Source of the DNA: Gammaproteobacteria bacterium BRH_c0
GTDB taxonomy: Bacteria; Pseudomonadota; Gammaproteobacteria; Pseudomonadales; Porticoccaceae
NCBI GenBank assembly: GCA_000961645.1
Contig: LADM01000121.1
Location: forward strand, 1 to 64,000
Length of the DNA: 64,000 nt
Direction: 5' to 3'
Positions 34,574 through 47,314 of this stretch are shown piece by piece. Position numbers and translations under genes: made by a program. The notes beneath the pieces were generated by a model. The model was not told the DNA's origin. It saw only the letters and a list, made by a program, of their open reading frames with translations, and ran no database searches. Within the stretch, counting starts at the first letter, position 1. Each line of letters opens with the position of its first letter.

Positions 34574-34963
34574 ATGAGATTCCGCCTCCACACAGCCATT
34601 GTTTTTCTGTTTGCGACGACCCTGCATGCACAGGAAATCGCCTTTTCCAAAGCCGATGGCAATACCCTGCTGGCTGAATGCAGCGAGATTACCAGCCAGT
34701 TTGAGAGCGGCAACAGCCAGGATGGCAGTATCGGCGACTCCTATTGCCTTGGCATGGTCAATGGCATGATGAATCTCAATTACATATACCAGTCAAAGCT
34801 GGGCAACAGGGCGCTTTTCTGCCTGCCATCCGACCGGGTAATAACCAATGCCGAAGCAGCACAGACTGTGGTCAGCTACCTGGAAAAACATCCTGACCAG
34901 CTACATGAAGACCAGGCATCCCTGATGTTTTTTGCTTTTGAAAAAGCCTGGCCTTGCCAATAA
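34574..34963 (+). CDS. Rap1a/Tai-like periplasmic protein
   Basis: A 129-residue protein with a signal peptide (MRFRLHTAIVFLFATTLHA). The mature part shows YCLGMVNGMMNLNY, ALFCLPSDRVITNAEAAQTV, VSYLEKHPDQLHEDQ and a final AFEKAWPC, the cysteine pattern of the Rap1a/Tai immunity fold. Family members neutralise type VI effectors that act in the periplasm, but many are orphans far from such clusters, as here. A terminator follows. Confidence 0.8.
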   Translation: MRFRLHTAIVFLFATTLHAQEIAFSKADGNTLLAECSEITSQFESGNSQDGSIGDSYCLGMVNGMMNLNYIYQSKLGNRALFCLPSDRVITNAEAAQTVVSYLEKHPDQLHEDQASLMFFAFEKAWPCQ

Positions 34964-35014
34964 AAGAAATTGCATCTGGCCCTGACATCCTTCTCACAAA
35001 TTTCAGACAATAAA

Positions 35015-35040
35015 AAAGGCAAGACCTGAGTCTTGCCTTT
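35015..35040. terminator. bidirectional intrinsic terminator
   Basis: Stem AAAGGCAAGAC (35015-35025), loop CTGA, stem GTCTTGCCTTT (35030-35040), with A and T tracts on both sides. It can serve the Rap1a-like gene on the plus strand and the cold-shock gene on the minus strand. Confidence 0.8.
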
Positions 35041-35114
35041 TACTCCTCAGCCCCTGTTCGGAGCGTTGGAAAACTTGCATACAGCTTTACTGCAAGTTAC
35101 ATAACTATCTGAAG

Positions 35115-35321
35115 TTAGATAGCTACGATGTTTTCAGCCTGGGGGCCTTTCTGACCCTGAGTAACAGTGAACTGTACTCGCTGGCCTTCAGTCAGGGTTT
35201 TGAAGCCTGAACCGGAGATGGCGCTGAAGTGTGCAAACACGTCAGGACCGGATTCTTGTTGGATGAAGCCAAAGCCTTTGGATTCGTTGAACCACTTAAC
35301 GGTGCCAGTAGTAGTAGACAT
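35115..35321 (-). CDS. cspA: CspA-family cold-shock protein
   Basis: A 68-residue OB-fold RNA chaperone. RNP1 (SKGFGFI) and RNP2 (DVFAHFS) are intact, as is the opening TGTVKWFNE. The start at 35321 is preferred to one two codons upstream because of its spacing from AGGA. It would melt mRNA structure; induction by cold or growth cannot be read directly, but more than 400 non-coding bases upstream allow the long leader such genes use. Confidence 0.95.
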   Translation of the reverse strand: MSTTTGTVKWFNESKGFGFIQQESGPDVFAHFSAISGSGFKTLTEGQRVQFTVTQGQKGPQAENIVAI

Positions 35322-35804
35322 ATTCATTTCCTATTCATTCGATATAACGTGATAAGCCTGTTTGACGAGGCGATTGTGCTGGAAGTACTGCTATTACTTA
35401 TGAAGAACGAACAGGAGGAGGTACTACAGAAGGGACTTCCAAATGACGTGCATAAATATAAGGCGAACTTTCAAGCTGAGGGCAGTTTACTCCCTTTCAA
35501 ACTGTTGTCAACGGGTATCCCTGTCATCCTCCGCCATTCCCTGCCCCGTCCTTGCAACTGTGAAGACAACTCTGTCCGGATTGCTGCGCCAGGCAATTTG
35601 TAGTTTACTACGCCAGGTTAAAACGGGTGCCTTAGATGAACATATACCGCTGATTGCTACCCGGCATAGCATGCGTTCAGCACCTGTAAACATCTGCGGA
35701 CCAGGCCAACCTGCTTTGTATGGAATATTCCCCTGCGGACCCTATTACTCTAACCCGGCCACCCAGGCTGACTCTTTTAGCCCGATAATATAATGGAGAA
35801 TGCA
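35322..35804. other. intergenic region, cold-shock leader side and sulfotransferase promoter side
   Basis: Divergent region of about 480 bases. Plus-strand frames here (for example 35443-35793) have no recognisable sequence. It probably holds the long 5' leader of the cold-shock gene on the minus strand and the promoter of the sulfotransferase-like gene on the plus strand. Confidence 0.4.
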
Positions 35805-36971
35805 ATGCCCGAGAATTCAACCAGTCAGTCTTCATGGCTCCCTTCTGCCGACGAACTGCTTGCCCAATACCCCCTGAACGACTATCTCCGCGAGAATGTT
35901 CGCAAGGGTCTGGTGCCCCTGCTCAAGGCCTACAATGAAGATAAGGGCCTCAATGACAATGGCAGGGCGCGCAATCTGGGCAACATTCACGACGACCTGC
36001 GCCGCCTCAAGGCTATCGCCGATGACCGCGAGCGCTACCCGGAAATCAAGGATGTGGTCATCAAACAGCCGATGTTTATCCTCGGTCTGCCCCGCTGCGG
36101 CACCAGCCTGCTGCACGCCCTGATCGATGGCGATCCGGCGGTGCGCACGCCACTGATGTGGGAAGTGGCCAACCCTTCCCCGCCACCGGATGCGGCTACA
36201 ATTGACACCGACCCCCGCATCCACGAGTTCGACGCTTATATAGAACGGGAATTCGGCGGCAAGATCGACGAACTGCTCAAGGCCCACCCCATTGGCGCCA
36301 AAATCCCCCAGGAATGCGGTTCATTCATGACCACCTCGTTCCACAGCTCCAACCCGGTGATGATGAGCAATATCCCCGGCTTTTATCAGTGGTTCCTCGG
36401 CGCCGACCTCAGTTTCCGCTACGAAGTCCACAAAATGTGGCTGCAACACCTGAGCTGGAAAACCCCCGGCAAGCAGTGGGTACTCAAAATTCAGGAGCAC
36501 ATGTACGCCCTGCCCGAATTGCTGAAGGTTTACCCCGATGCCATCTTCGTCCAGCCCCACCGCGACCCGGTGACAGTCATCGCCTCGATTTCGCAGCTGA
36601 TCTGGGTGATTCGCAACCAGGCCTACGACCAGCAGGACAAACATGCCTTGGGGCGCGAATTCCTCCATCTGTGGCACGACGGCATTGTGCGTTCCATGGA
36701 ATACCGCGCCAAGCACCCCGAGCTGCCCTTCTTTGACATGCGCTACAAGGACCTTGTGGCCGATCCAGTCAAGGCCGTGGGCAGCATCTATGAACACTTT
36801 GGCATGGACTACACCCAGGCCGCACAGGATGGCGTGCGCAACTGGCTGGCGGAAAACCCGGCTGGCAAGCACGGCAAGCACAACTACAGCCTGGCGGATT
36901 TCGGCCTGACAGAAGACGATATCCGCAAAGTCTACGCAGACTACATCGAGACCTATCGCGCCTATATCTGA
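35805..36971 (+). CDS. sulfotransferase-family protein
   Basis: A 388-residue protein of the bacterial sulfotransferase superfamily, which transfers sulfate from PAPS. The 5'-phosphosulfate loop appears as FILGLPRCGTSLLHALI near residue 90. The 3'-phosphate motif appears as FVQPHRDPVTVIASISQL near 248. YKDLVADP and FGMDY follow as in family members acting on small alcohols, phenols or carbohydrate. The substrate cannot be told. The start at 35805 or four codons earlier is equally possible. A hairpin terminator follows the stop. Confidence 0.85.
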   Translation: MPENSTSQSSWLPSADELLAQYPLNDYLRENVRKGLVPLLKAYNEDKGLNDNGRARNLGNIHDDLRRLKAIADDRERYPEIKDVVIKQPMFILGLPRCGTSLLHALIDGDPAVRTPLMWEVANPSPPPDAATIDTDPRIHEFDAYIEREFGGKIDELLKAHPIGAKIPQECGSFMTTSFHSSNPVMMSNIPGFYQWFLGADLSFRYEVHKMWLQHLSWKTPGKQWVLKIQEHMYALPELLKVYPDAIFVQPHRDPVTVIASISQLIWVIRNQAYDQQDKHALGREFLHLWHDGIVRSMEYRAKHPELPFFDMRYKDLVADPVKAVGSIYEHFGMDYTQAAQDGVRNWLAENPAGKHGKHNYSLADFGLTEDDIRKVYADYIETYRAYI

Positions 36972-36983
36972 AGCTGCTCCATC

Positions 36984-37012
36984 GCCGGATTCCCCGCGGG
37001 AATCCGGCATTT
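36984..37012 (+). terminator. hairpin terminator
   Basis: Stem GCCGGATTCCC (36984-36994), loop CGC, stem GGGAATCCGGC (36998-37008), followed by a short ATTT. A strong stem but a weak T tract. Confidence 0.6.
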
Positions 37013-37053
37013 ACCCTTACCACCCTGCACTGAGCGACAGATATCAACCATCC

Positions 37054-37740
37054 ATGAAAACCCCGGTCCTGTCCCTCCCTGATTTTCTTTCCAGCAACTG
37101 GTATATCTACCCCTATTTAACCCCACAGCAGCAATCGGTGATCGTGACATTCACGCAAACCTTCTGTGCCAATACGCAGTTCATCATGGCAGAGAATAGT
37201 GAGGCTGCTCTCCAGTTACAGTGGCTGGTAGGCGCCAATGCTGCACTGGTGGGCGGGGCGCAAAGGACACACTGTTTTGCCAGTGTCAGGTGGGTTTACC
37301 TGCTTGCAGACGCGGCCATAGCCCCCGACATCAGCGGCGATGCCCTCGGCATCAGCACCGTGCGTATCAATGTGTCCGACCTGGTGCGCGAATCCACCCG
37401 CCGCTGCAGCGGCCAGCAAATAGCCATCCACGAATTTGCCCACATCCTCGATATGATGTTTGGCATCAGCGACAGCACACCGGGCTTGCGCGCGGGACTG
37501 GAAATGCACCTGCAAAACCGGCGCGAGCACAAAGCCGATATCGTCGATGACGATGTGTTCGAGACCATGATCCAGGACGATTCGTCTGCCGAGTTCTTCT
37601 CCTACATGTCAGAGTACTTCTTCACCGACCCCCACGCCCTGATGGATTTTTATCCGCCCCTGTATCACGACTTGGCGAGCCTTTACGGGCTGGATCTGAT
37701 CCGCCAGCTGCCGCCGTTGATCCCGCTCAATGGCGTGTAG
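37054..37740 (+). CDS. MtfA-type zinc peptidase
   Basis: A 228-residue protein of the MtfA (YeeI) M90 family. The zinc motif HEFAH lies near residue 127 and the third ligand in FSYMSEYFFTDP near 188. The family also shows the conserved VRWVYLLAD and VRINVSDLVRES stretch seen here. In E. coli MtfA responds to glucose-PTS control by binding Mlc; whether this copy does is unknown. It is shorter than E. coli MtfA at the N-terminus. Confidence 0.82.
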   Translation: MKTPVLSLPDFLSSNWYIYPYLTPQQQSVIVTFTQTFCANTQFIMAENSEAALQLQWLVGANAALVGGAQRTHCFASVRWVYLLADAAIAPDISGDALGISTVRINVSDLVRESTRRCSGQQIAIHEFAHILDMMFGISDSTPGLRAGLEMHLQNRREHKADIVDDDVFETMIQDDSSAEFFSYMSEYFFTDPHALMDFYPPLYHDLASLYGLDLIRQLPPLIPLNGV

Positions 37741-37859
37741 TCCTGTGAGGAAAACCACGAGTATTGAAATAGCGGGCTTAAAACCATGGCCCGCAGGACA
37801 GCACAGGCATTACAATCCCCGGCCTTCAATAAAGTTGCTGGCATAAGGTTACCCAATCC

Positions 37860-38777
37860 ATGTGGTTCAAAAATCTGCTGATTTACCGTTTTACCAAACC
37901 CTTTACCCAAACCCCGGAAGAGCTCGATCAAATCCTCACCGAAAAAGCCTTCAAACCCTGCGGCAGCCAGGAGATGTCGAGCCGTGGCTGGGTATCGCCC
38001 ATTGGCACTGAGGGCAGCCAGCTGGTACACGCTGCCAATGGCTACATCATGGTGTGCCTGCAAAGGCAGGATAAGGTACTGCCTGCCGCCGTGGTCAATG
38101 AAGCCATGGACGAAAAAATCGCCGACATCAAGGCGCGGGAAGATCGCAAACCCGGCAAGAAGGAGCGCACCGATCTGAAGGAAGAGATCATTTTCCAGCT
38201 GCTGCCCCGCGCCTTTACCCGCACTGGTCGTTTATATGCCTATATCGACCCCAAAGCCGGACTTCTTGTGGTCAACAGCGGTTCCCACAACCGGGCGGAA
38301 GAACTGCTCAATACCCTGCGCGACAGCCTCGGCACCCTGCCGGTGATCCCCCTCAAGGCCAAAAACGTCGCCCAGCACACCATGACCCGCTGGCTCAACG
38401 ACGGCGAGGCGCCCGCCAACTTTGCCATCGGTGGCGAATGTGAGCTGCGCGATGGCGCCGATGAAACCGCCGTAATCCGCTGCAAGAATCAGGACCTGGG
38501 CTCCGACGACATCCGCAATCACCTGCAGGCCGGGATGTTTGTCAACAAACTGGCTCTGAGCTGGGCAGGCGGCATCGACTTTATGGTTGACCCTGAGCTG
38601 ACGGTAAAACGCCTGAGCTTTGGCGACCTGATCAACGACAAGCTGGGTGAAGTGGACGCCGGCAGCGCTGCCGAGCAGTTCGATGTGGACTTCACCATCA
38701 TGACCGGTGAATTTGCCAGCTTTATACCCGCACTGCTGGAAGCCTTTGGCGGCGAAGAACGCCCGGACACAGACTGA
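37860..38777 (+). CDS. rdgC: recombination-associated protein RdgC
   Basis: A 305-residue RdgC. The N-terminus MWFKNLLIYRFTKPF is diagnostic, followed by FKPCGSQEMSSRGWVSP and RKPGKKERTDLKEEI. RdgC forms a ring dimer around duplex DNA and restrains RecA. Length is normal. In this chromosome it is a single gene between the MtfA-type peptidase and the YebC-type gene. Confidence 0.96.
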   Translation: MWFKNLLIYRFTKPFTQTPEELDQILTEKAFKPCGSQEMSSRGWVSPIGTEGSQLVHAANGYIMVCLQRQDKVLPAAVVNEAMDEKIADIKAREDRKPGKKERTDLKEEIIFQLLPRAFTRTGRLYAYIDPKAGLLVVNSGSHNRAEELLNTLRDSLGTLPVIPLKAKNVAQHTMTRWLNDGEAPANFAIGGECELRDGADETAVIRCKNQDLGSDDIRNHLQAGMFVNKLALSWAGGIDFMVDPELTVKRLSFGDLINDKLGEVDAGSAAEQFDVDFTIMTGEFASFIPALLEAFGGEERPDTD

Positions 38778-38903
38778 CAGGGCTGTTCGCAGGGCTGGCC
38801 CTTATCCGGGCCGGGCGCAGGCAGGCAGGAAGAGACAAAAATTTCCCAATACAACCACTTATGGCTAAAATTCGCGCCTTGATTACCGGGAGGACATAAC
38901 ACA

Positions 38904-39620
38904 ATGGGCAGAGCCTATCAAAACCGCAAGGAGTCGATGGCCAAGACTTCAGACATGAAGGCCAGGGTCTACAGTCGCTATGGCCGCGAAATTTATGTGT
39001 GCGCCAAGGCGGGCGGCAGTGATCCGGCTGGCAATCTGTCCCTGCGCGGCCTGATCGACCGGGCCAAAAAAGAGCAGGTACCCAGTCATGTCATCGAAAA
39101 GGCCCTGACCAAGGCCAAGGGCGGCGGCGGTGAAGATTTTGCCCCTACCCGTTACGAAGGTTTTGGCCCTGGCGGCAGCAAGGTGATTGTCGACTGCCTC
39201 ACCGACAACCCTACCCGCACTTTCAACGATGTCCGCCTGGCATTCACCAAGGCGAAATCGAAGATCGGCACCCAGGGTAATGTCATCCACATGTTCGACC
39301 ACTGCGGCATTCTGGCTTTCACCAACAGTGATGAGGAAGCCGTACTGGAAGCCCTGATGATGAACGATGTGGACGTCACCGACATTGAAAACGAAGGCGG
39401 CAAGATCACCGTTTTCTTCCCCCCCACTGAATACTTCAAGGCCAAGCAGGCCCTGACGGATGCTTTCGGCGAGATCGATTTTGAGGTGGACGAAACCCAG
39501 TTCCTGCCCAGGGAAACCACCGTCCTGGGAGAAGAAGATCTGGCCATGTTCAACAAGCTGCTCGATCTGCTCAACGACAATGATGACGTGCAAAACGTCT
39601 ATCACGATGTGGAACTCTGA
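38904..39620 (+). CDS. YebC/PmpR family protein, YeeN subgroup
   Basis: A 238-residue YebC-family protein beginning MGRAYQNRKESMAKTSDMKA, with KVYAKFG-like VYSRYGREIYVCAK, then YEGFGPGGSKVIVDCLTDN. The C-terminus (LLDLLNDNDDVQNVYHDVEL) is normal. The altered N-terminus, lacking the GHSKW of YebC1, places it with YeeN/YebC2, recently linked to helping ribosomes through difficult sequences, while other members were called transcription regulators. GGGAGGAC precedes the ATG. Confidence 0.9.
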   Translation: MGRAYQNRKESMAKTSDMKARVYSRYGREIYVCAKAGGSDPAGNLSLRGLIDRAKKEQVPSHVIEKALTKAKGGGGEDFAPTRYEGFGPGGSKVIVDCLTDNPTRTFNDVRLAFTKAKSKIGTQGNVIHMFDHCGILAFTNSDEEAVLEALMMNDVDVTDIENEGGKITVFFPPTEYFKAKQALTDAFGEIDFEVDETQFLPRETTVLGEEDLAMFNKLLDLLNDNDDVQNVYHDVEL

Positions 39621-39725
39621 CAGGCCAATCTGCATTGAACTGATTCAAACGCTGCCAATGCTGAACTGGTACCGAACTGCTCACGTTCAGGCTGCCAGTT
39701 CAGCAACGACTTAATCCTTGCTGGT

Positions 39726-40199
39726 TTAACCCTTGCTGGTCGCCTCGCGGCTCACGCGGGTGACAAAGGTGTCTCTGGGGCGCGGCTCGCCCCTCACTGC
39801 CTGCGAATCAATCACCCGGTACACATGCAAGGTATCGACAAACTCCTTCAGCTCAACAATCTCGCCACCAGCAAAGAGAAACTGAAACAGGTAGTGGTTG
39901 CGATATTGCGCACCATTCACCAGCACCGCCTCGCTTTCGGCCTCCAGCCACACCCGGTTATCCTCTGCGACCATATCGCCGAAGCGCATGGTAATAGGGC
40001 CGGCCAGTTGCAGCACACCAGTCTGGTTGGTGTAGGCCGCCTTGTCCATCCAGCCGCCATAGGGCATATCGCCGGACACAAAAAAACGGCAATCGTCGCG
40101 GTGCAGCGCCATGGACTTGTCCAGCTCGCCATTGAGCGCATGCTCAAACCACTCCCAGACGCGGTTTTTATTCTCAGTATTGCTCTGATTCACAATCAT
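39726..40199 (-). CDS. SnoaL-like protein
   Basis: A 157-residue protein of the SnoaL/NTF2 fold, seen from WEWFEHALNGELDKSMALHR, the GPITMRFGDMVAEDNRVWLE strand region and LFQFLFAGGEIVELKEFVDT. Such proteins bind small hydrophobic ligands and some are cyclases or isomerases. The ATG lies directly against AGGAG; a GTG six bases on has better spacing and may be the true start. Confidence 0.78.
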   Translation of the reverse strand: MIVNQSNTENKNRVWEWFEHALNGELDKSMALHRDDCRFFVSGDMPYGGWMDKAAYTNQTGVLQLAGPITMRFGDMVAEDNRVWLEAESEAVLVNGAQYRNHYLFQFLFAGGEIVELKEFVDTLHVYRVIDSQAVRGEPRPRDTFVTRVSREATSKG

Positions 40200-40326
40200 C
40201 TCCTGCTGAATTTGTGCTGATTTGCTGTGATGGCTAATTTGCTGTTAAACAATAGTGGCGGTTATTCTTCTGGTAGATCGCCGCTTTCCAGCGGCAAACA
40301 ATACCCCAGCCAAGGGTCTCGACGCC

Positions 40327-40989
40327 ATGCTCTTTGACATCCCGAAAGTTGCCAGCCGATTATGTCTGCCACTGCTGGCACTGATTCTTATCTTGCAGGG
40401 CTGCGACGAGGCTCCGACTTACAGCCCACTGCCAACAGGCACCACGGTGCTTGCCTTTGGCGACAGCGTTACTTTCGGTACTGGTGCAGGCAGTAGCGAG
40501 GACTACCCTGCCCTGCTGGCAACGGCCACGGGCTGGAATATTATCAATGCCGGTATTCCGGGAGATACCGCGCAAAAAGGCCAATCCCGCATCGAATCAT
40601 TGCTGAAACAGCACAACCCGCAACTGGTGATTATCGGGCTGGGGGGCAACGACTTTCTGCGCCGCCGCCCGGAGCAGGCCGTCAAGGAGGATTTGCGCAA
40701 CATCGTGGTACAGGTCCAGAACAGCGGCGCAATAGCAGCATTAATCGCCGCTCCAGAATTTTCTCTGTTCAGGGCAGGTTTAGGCGTACTGTCAGACTCC
40801 CCCATTTATGGCGAGCTTGCCGAGGAAGAGGATGCAGTACTGATCGCCGCTGTCTTTTCCAAAGTACTGTCCGATGACAGACTTAAAACGGATGCCATTC
40901 ACCCGAATGCAAAGGGCTATAGGGAAATGAGTTACGGGATTTTGCAGGCGATCAGCCAAGCCGGTTTGTATGCCACCGACAACGATTGA
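40327..40989 (+). CDS. GDSL-family lipoprotein esterase (TesA-like)
   Basis: A 220-residue SGNH hydrolase with a lipobox (LILILQGCDE, Cys24) in place of the usual signal peptide. Block I is LAFGDSVTFGTGAG with the nucleophile serine, block III is IIGLGGNDFLRR and block V is DAIHPNAKGY with the catalytic Asp and His. It resembles arylesterase/TesA enzymes and would act on the periplasmic face of a membrane. The start at 40327 gives the signal. Confidence 0.85.
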   Translation: MLFDIPKVASRLCLPLLALILILQGCDEAPTYSPLPTGTTVLAFGDSVTFGTGAGSSEDYPALLATATGWNIINAGIPGDTAQKGQSRIESLLKQHNPQLVIIGLGGNDFLRRRPEQAVKEDLRNIVVQVQNSGAIAALIAAPEFSLFRAGLGVLSDSPIYGELAEEEDAVLIAAVFSKVLSDDRLKTDAIHPNAKGYREMSYGILQAISQAGLYATDND

Positions 40990-41009
40990 TTCCCCTGCGT
41001 GGGAACCAT

Positions 41010-41726
41010 TCACTTCACCTCGTAATAGGAGGTAAACACAGCGTGGATTGGTCGGATGTCAGGTAGCACGTAAACAACACCTGCAGTGTCTTTAAAGGTT
41101 TCACCGACCACTCTTGTGAAGAACTCCTGGGGGACATTGATGCAGCCGTAGGAAATGCGCTTGTCGTGGGTGTGGGGTGAGGCCAGACGCTCCGCACGGC
41201 GCTCCTTGCTATTGCTGGTGACGACAGGGTGCAGTGAGATGGCGCTTTCATAATCCACCCATAGAATTTCCTTGCCCTTGATATTGCGCCCCAGGGAAGC
41301 CACAAAGCGCCCCGCCGGTGTGGTGCGCTCCTCCGGGCGGATACTCCACAGCGGTCGCTCGCCAATGCCCGGCACCGAGTCATCCCCCACCGCCAGGCCC
41401 AGCAGTGCCGGAGAGACTCCGCTGAGCTGGCCATTGGCGTCGAACATCAGCACCTGTGCCCGTTGCTTGTCGACAAGCATAAAGGGCATACCAAGATTAT
41501 CCCCTGAATCGACAATCCAGTTTGCAGTGGCGCGCGCCTGACTGGATACCTCCTCACTGTTGAAATTGGCCCGCTTGGTGGGTGGCGAGAGTCTCGACGC
41601 GGCAACAACAGGGGTCGCGCCCTGCTGCACAGCAGCAGACTGCGGCTGTTGGGACGCATCCGCCATCCCAAGCGCTGGGTATGCCGCCAGCAGCAGCCAT
41701 AACAGCAGGGAAGTTGCGACCCTCAC
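41010..41726 (-). CDS. L,D-transpeptidase family protein
   Basis: A 238-residue exported YkuD-domain enzyme. A signal peptide (MRVATSLLLWLLLAAYPALG) is followed by a low-complexity linker, then the catalytic domain with SLHPVV and the active-site motif ISYGCINVPQEFF. Such enzymes cross-link peptidoglycan or attach proteins to it. Here the histidine before the cysteine motif appears as HTHDKRISYGC. No partner genes lie adjacent. Confidence 0.85.
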   Translation of the reverse strand: MRVATSLLLWLLLAAYPALGMADASQQPQSAAVQQGATPVVAASRLSPPTKRANFNSEEVSSQARATANWIVDSGDNLGMPFMLVDKQRAQVLMFDANGQLSGVSPALLGLAVGDDSVPGIGERPLWSIRPEERTTPAGRFVASLGRNIKGKEILWVDYESAISLHPVVTSNSKERRAERLASPHTHDKRISYGCINVPQEFFTRVVGETFKDTAGVVYVLPDIRPIHAVFTSYYEVK

Positions 41727-41809
41727 GCTGACAGCACCCAGGTCACATGGGCCAGTACGGCAAGCGAATTATGTTGTGCAAAAAAAGTTTGCATGGATTT
41801 CACGCCCCC

Positions 41810-41844
41810 GAATAAATAAAAACACGGCAATACCCTTGCCGTGT
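41810..41844 (-). terminator. intrinsic terminator of the two-partner secretion operon
   Basis: On the minus strand, AACACGGCAA, loop GGGTA, TTGCCGTGTT, then TTTATTTATT. It lies about 90 bases past the TpsA stop. Confidence 0.8.
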
Positions 41845-41931
41845 TCACCACTTGACCTTTTTGCGACTCAAGCCCAGATAAGAGCCCCTGAAGCCAACAA
41901 TGGCCAGGGCTGGGGAGCCCTGGCGTTGGGG

Positions 41932-45270
<3,339 letters not shown>

Positions 45271-46995
45271 TCAAAAATACTTGACCAGCTGAACCCAGAA
45301 GTGACCACTTGAATCCGGCGCCGAGGTTGCCTTTTCATTGCCCAGCCTGTGGGCGTAGGAGACTTTCACTGAAAAATTGTTGTACTCGGTCCAGTTGACG
45401 CCAACACCGGCGCCGCTGAGGGTCCTGTGGTTGTCTCCGTCATCCCAGGGATTTTCATTGAGGGTCACTGAGCCGCTATCGACAAAGCCGATCAAATGTA
45501 CTTCGCCAGGCAATTGCTCGGAGACAGCGGGCAGCCACACCCTGGCTTCCAGGGTGGCCAGATAGCCCTTGTCCGCAAAGGCTTCGCCCTGGGGATAGGC
45601 GCGCACGCCGTACATGCCGCCAAGGTACATTTTCTCGGAGCTATCGAGATTTTCTCCGGCCCACTGGCCGCTGATCGAGCCGTACAGCGACACAATGTCG
45701 TTGAGTTGCTGCACCCGCATAAGATTGACACTCAGCTTGTCGAAGTGGCCATTGCTGCGCGCCGTCAGCGCATCCACAGCGCGCAATTCCGGGGTTTCTA
45801 TATCGATTTCACCGCTGTACCAGGTTAACGATGCAACTGTCAGCCCGCCGGCACCGAGATCGTCGCGGTGGTTGCCGTGCAGGCTCGCCATCACTACTTT
45901 GGCGTTTCTGTCGCTCTCGGCCGGGATGGACTCATAGCGATCTTCGAAGGTTTTGTAGTCGTAGCCCAGCTGGGCGTAGAGATTGGTCTGGCGCGAGCGG
46001 ATCAGCGGGTAGCTGCCAAATACACTGGCAATATCCGCAGTGCCCTCGGCGCCAAGGGCTTCGAATTCCTTGCGCAGATCGTATTCGAGGCGGCTGTAGG
46101 CAACCCCGGCGGTGGCCTTGCCGAGCTGCAGCTGGTAGGCGGCGCGGGCGTAATCCAGGCCGTCAAAGCTGCTCAGCACCCGCAGGGTGGCCACATCCCC
46201 GAGACCTGCCAGGTTGTTGACATGAACGGTGCCACCCAGGCGATATTCACCGGTGTAGTAGCTGCCCCCATTGTCGGCGTCGATACTGCCGGTGATGCGT
46301 CGGCCCGGGGTGACATCCACAATCAGGTCCGCCGCCCCCACTGAAGCACCAGGCACCAGGGTCGATTTAACATTGACACCGGGCAGGTCAGATAGCAGTA
46401 AAAGCCGGTTTTCCAGGGGTTTTTGCTCGATCACTTCGCCGCTGTCGAGGCCGTCGAGCAGGCCTTGGGCCAGCCCATTGGACAGGTTGGTCTGGTTGCG
46501 CAGGGTGATATCGCCGTAGCGCCCTTCAACCACCGCAATGGTCACCGCGCCATCTTCAATGGTCTGCGCGGGCAGGTAGGCCTGGGCGACAAAGTATCCT
46601 CTGGCATGGTAAAAATCGGCAATGCGCGCCGCCATCCCCTGCAACTCACCCAGGTTGAGCTGTGCGCCGGGAGTAAAGCCGGTCACGGTCAGCAGTTCAG
46701 CTTCGGAGTACAGACTCTGGCCTGTCAGTTTCAGGGAATTGACCTCAATCCGCGCCGCGCCAGATGCGGCAGGTGCGGGCACCTGCCCCTGCTGCACCTC
46801 AATGACAGGGGCGATTTTCTCGAGGGTTGGCGAGGGTGGAATCTGTTGTATCTGGCCGCCGGCGCTGGGCGGTTGTGCCGCAAACACCCCCGCGCTCAAT
46901 GTCAGTAGCGCTACGGGAACGAGAGTTTTCTGCACAATATCCGCCTTGGCATCGCTGCCTGATCGATGAGTCTGCCTGAATTGGCAGTTGCTCAT
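45271..46995 (-). CDS. TpsB outer-membrane transporter (ShlB/FhaC/HecB family)
   Basis: A 574-residue protein. The start MSNCQFRQTHRSGSD follows AAGGA; an earlier in-frame ATG is less likely. A signal region (VPVALLTLSAGVFAAQ) is followed by a Pro-rich linker. Two POTRA domains come next (LKLTGQSLYSEAELLTVTGF and RGYFVAQAYLPAQTIEDGAV), then a beta-barrel with the family motif around LYGSISGQWAGENLDSSEKM. It would export the TpsA product across the outer membrane. It lies just upstream of tpsA with 66 bases between them, the usual order. Confidence 0.92.
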   Translation of the reverse strand: MSNCQFRQTHRSGSDAKADIVQKTLVPVALLTLSAGVFAAQPPSAGGQIQQIPPSPTLEKIAPVIEVQQGQVPAPAASGAARIEVNSLKLTGQSLYSEAELLTVTGFTPGAQLNLGELQGMAARIADFYHARGYFVAQAYLPAQTIEDGAVTIAVVEGRYGDITLRNQTNLSNGLAQGLLDGLDSGEVIEQKPLENRLLLLSDLPGVNVKSTLVPGASVGAADLIVDVTPGRRITGSIDADNGGSYYTGEYRLGGTVHVNNLAGLGDVATLRVLSSFDGLDYARAAYQLQLGKATAGVAYSRLEYDLRKEFEALGAEGTADIASVFGSYPLIRSRQTNLYAQLGYDYKTFEDRYESIPAESDRNAKVVMASLHGNHRDDLGAGGLTVASLTWYSGEIDIETPELRAVDALTARSNGHFDKLSVNLMRVQQLNDIVSLYGSISGQWAGENLDSSEKMYLGGMYGVRAYPQGEAFADKGYLATLEARVWLPAVSEQLPGEVHLIGFVDSGSVTLNENPWDDGDNHRTLSGAGVGVNWTEYNNFSVKVSYAHRLGNEKATSAPDSSGHFWVQLVKYF

Positions 46996-47314
46996 TTTCC
47001 TTTTGGTTACATCAGAATTTTCTATCCGGCAGGCGCTCACCACCATTGATGCTGCCAATGATCCGCCACTGCTGGTAGAGAATTGTTCGTAGTATTAGAT
47101 GCAGGACTCGCCTGGCGGTTAGGATCAAGAGTAGACCCCACCTGATAACTCAGAGATTAGCCACCAGCGGCGCCAATGACCGTTCGCTAGCCCACACAGA
47201 GCATGTTATTTATTGATAGCCGGTAATGGTGCAACACAAACGTTGAAAGGGGCGCTGAACAACTTTGGCTTGACAGGTATTTGCACGGTGCAGGCTCCAA
47301 TGCGGGCAAGCGGA
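46996..47314. other. intergenic stretch, promoter side of the secretion operon
   Basis: No gene seen. The minus-strand promoter of the tpsB-tpsA pair should lie near 47000-47150, but I see no strong -10/-35 match. Confidence 0.35.
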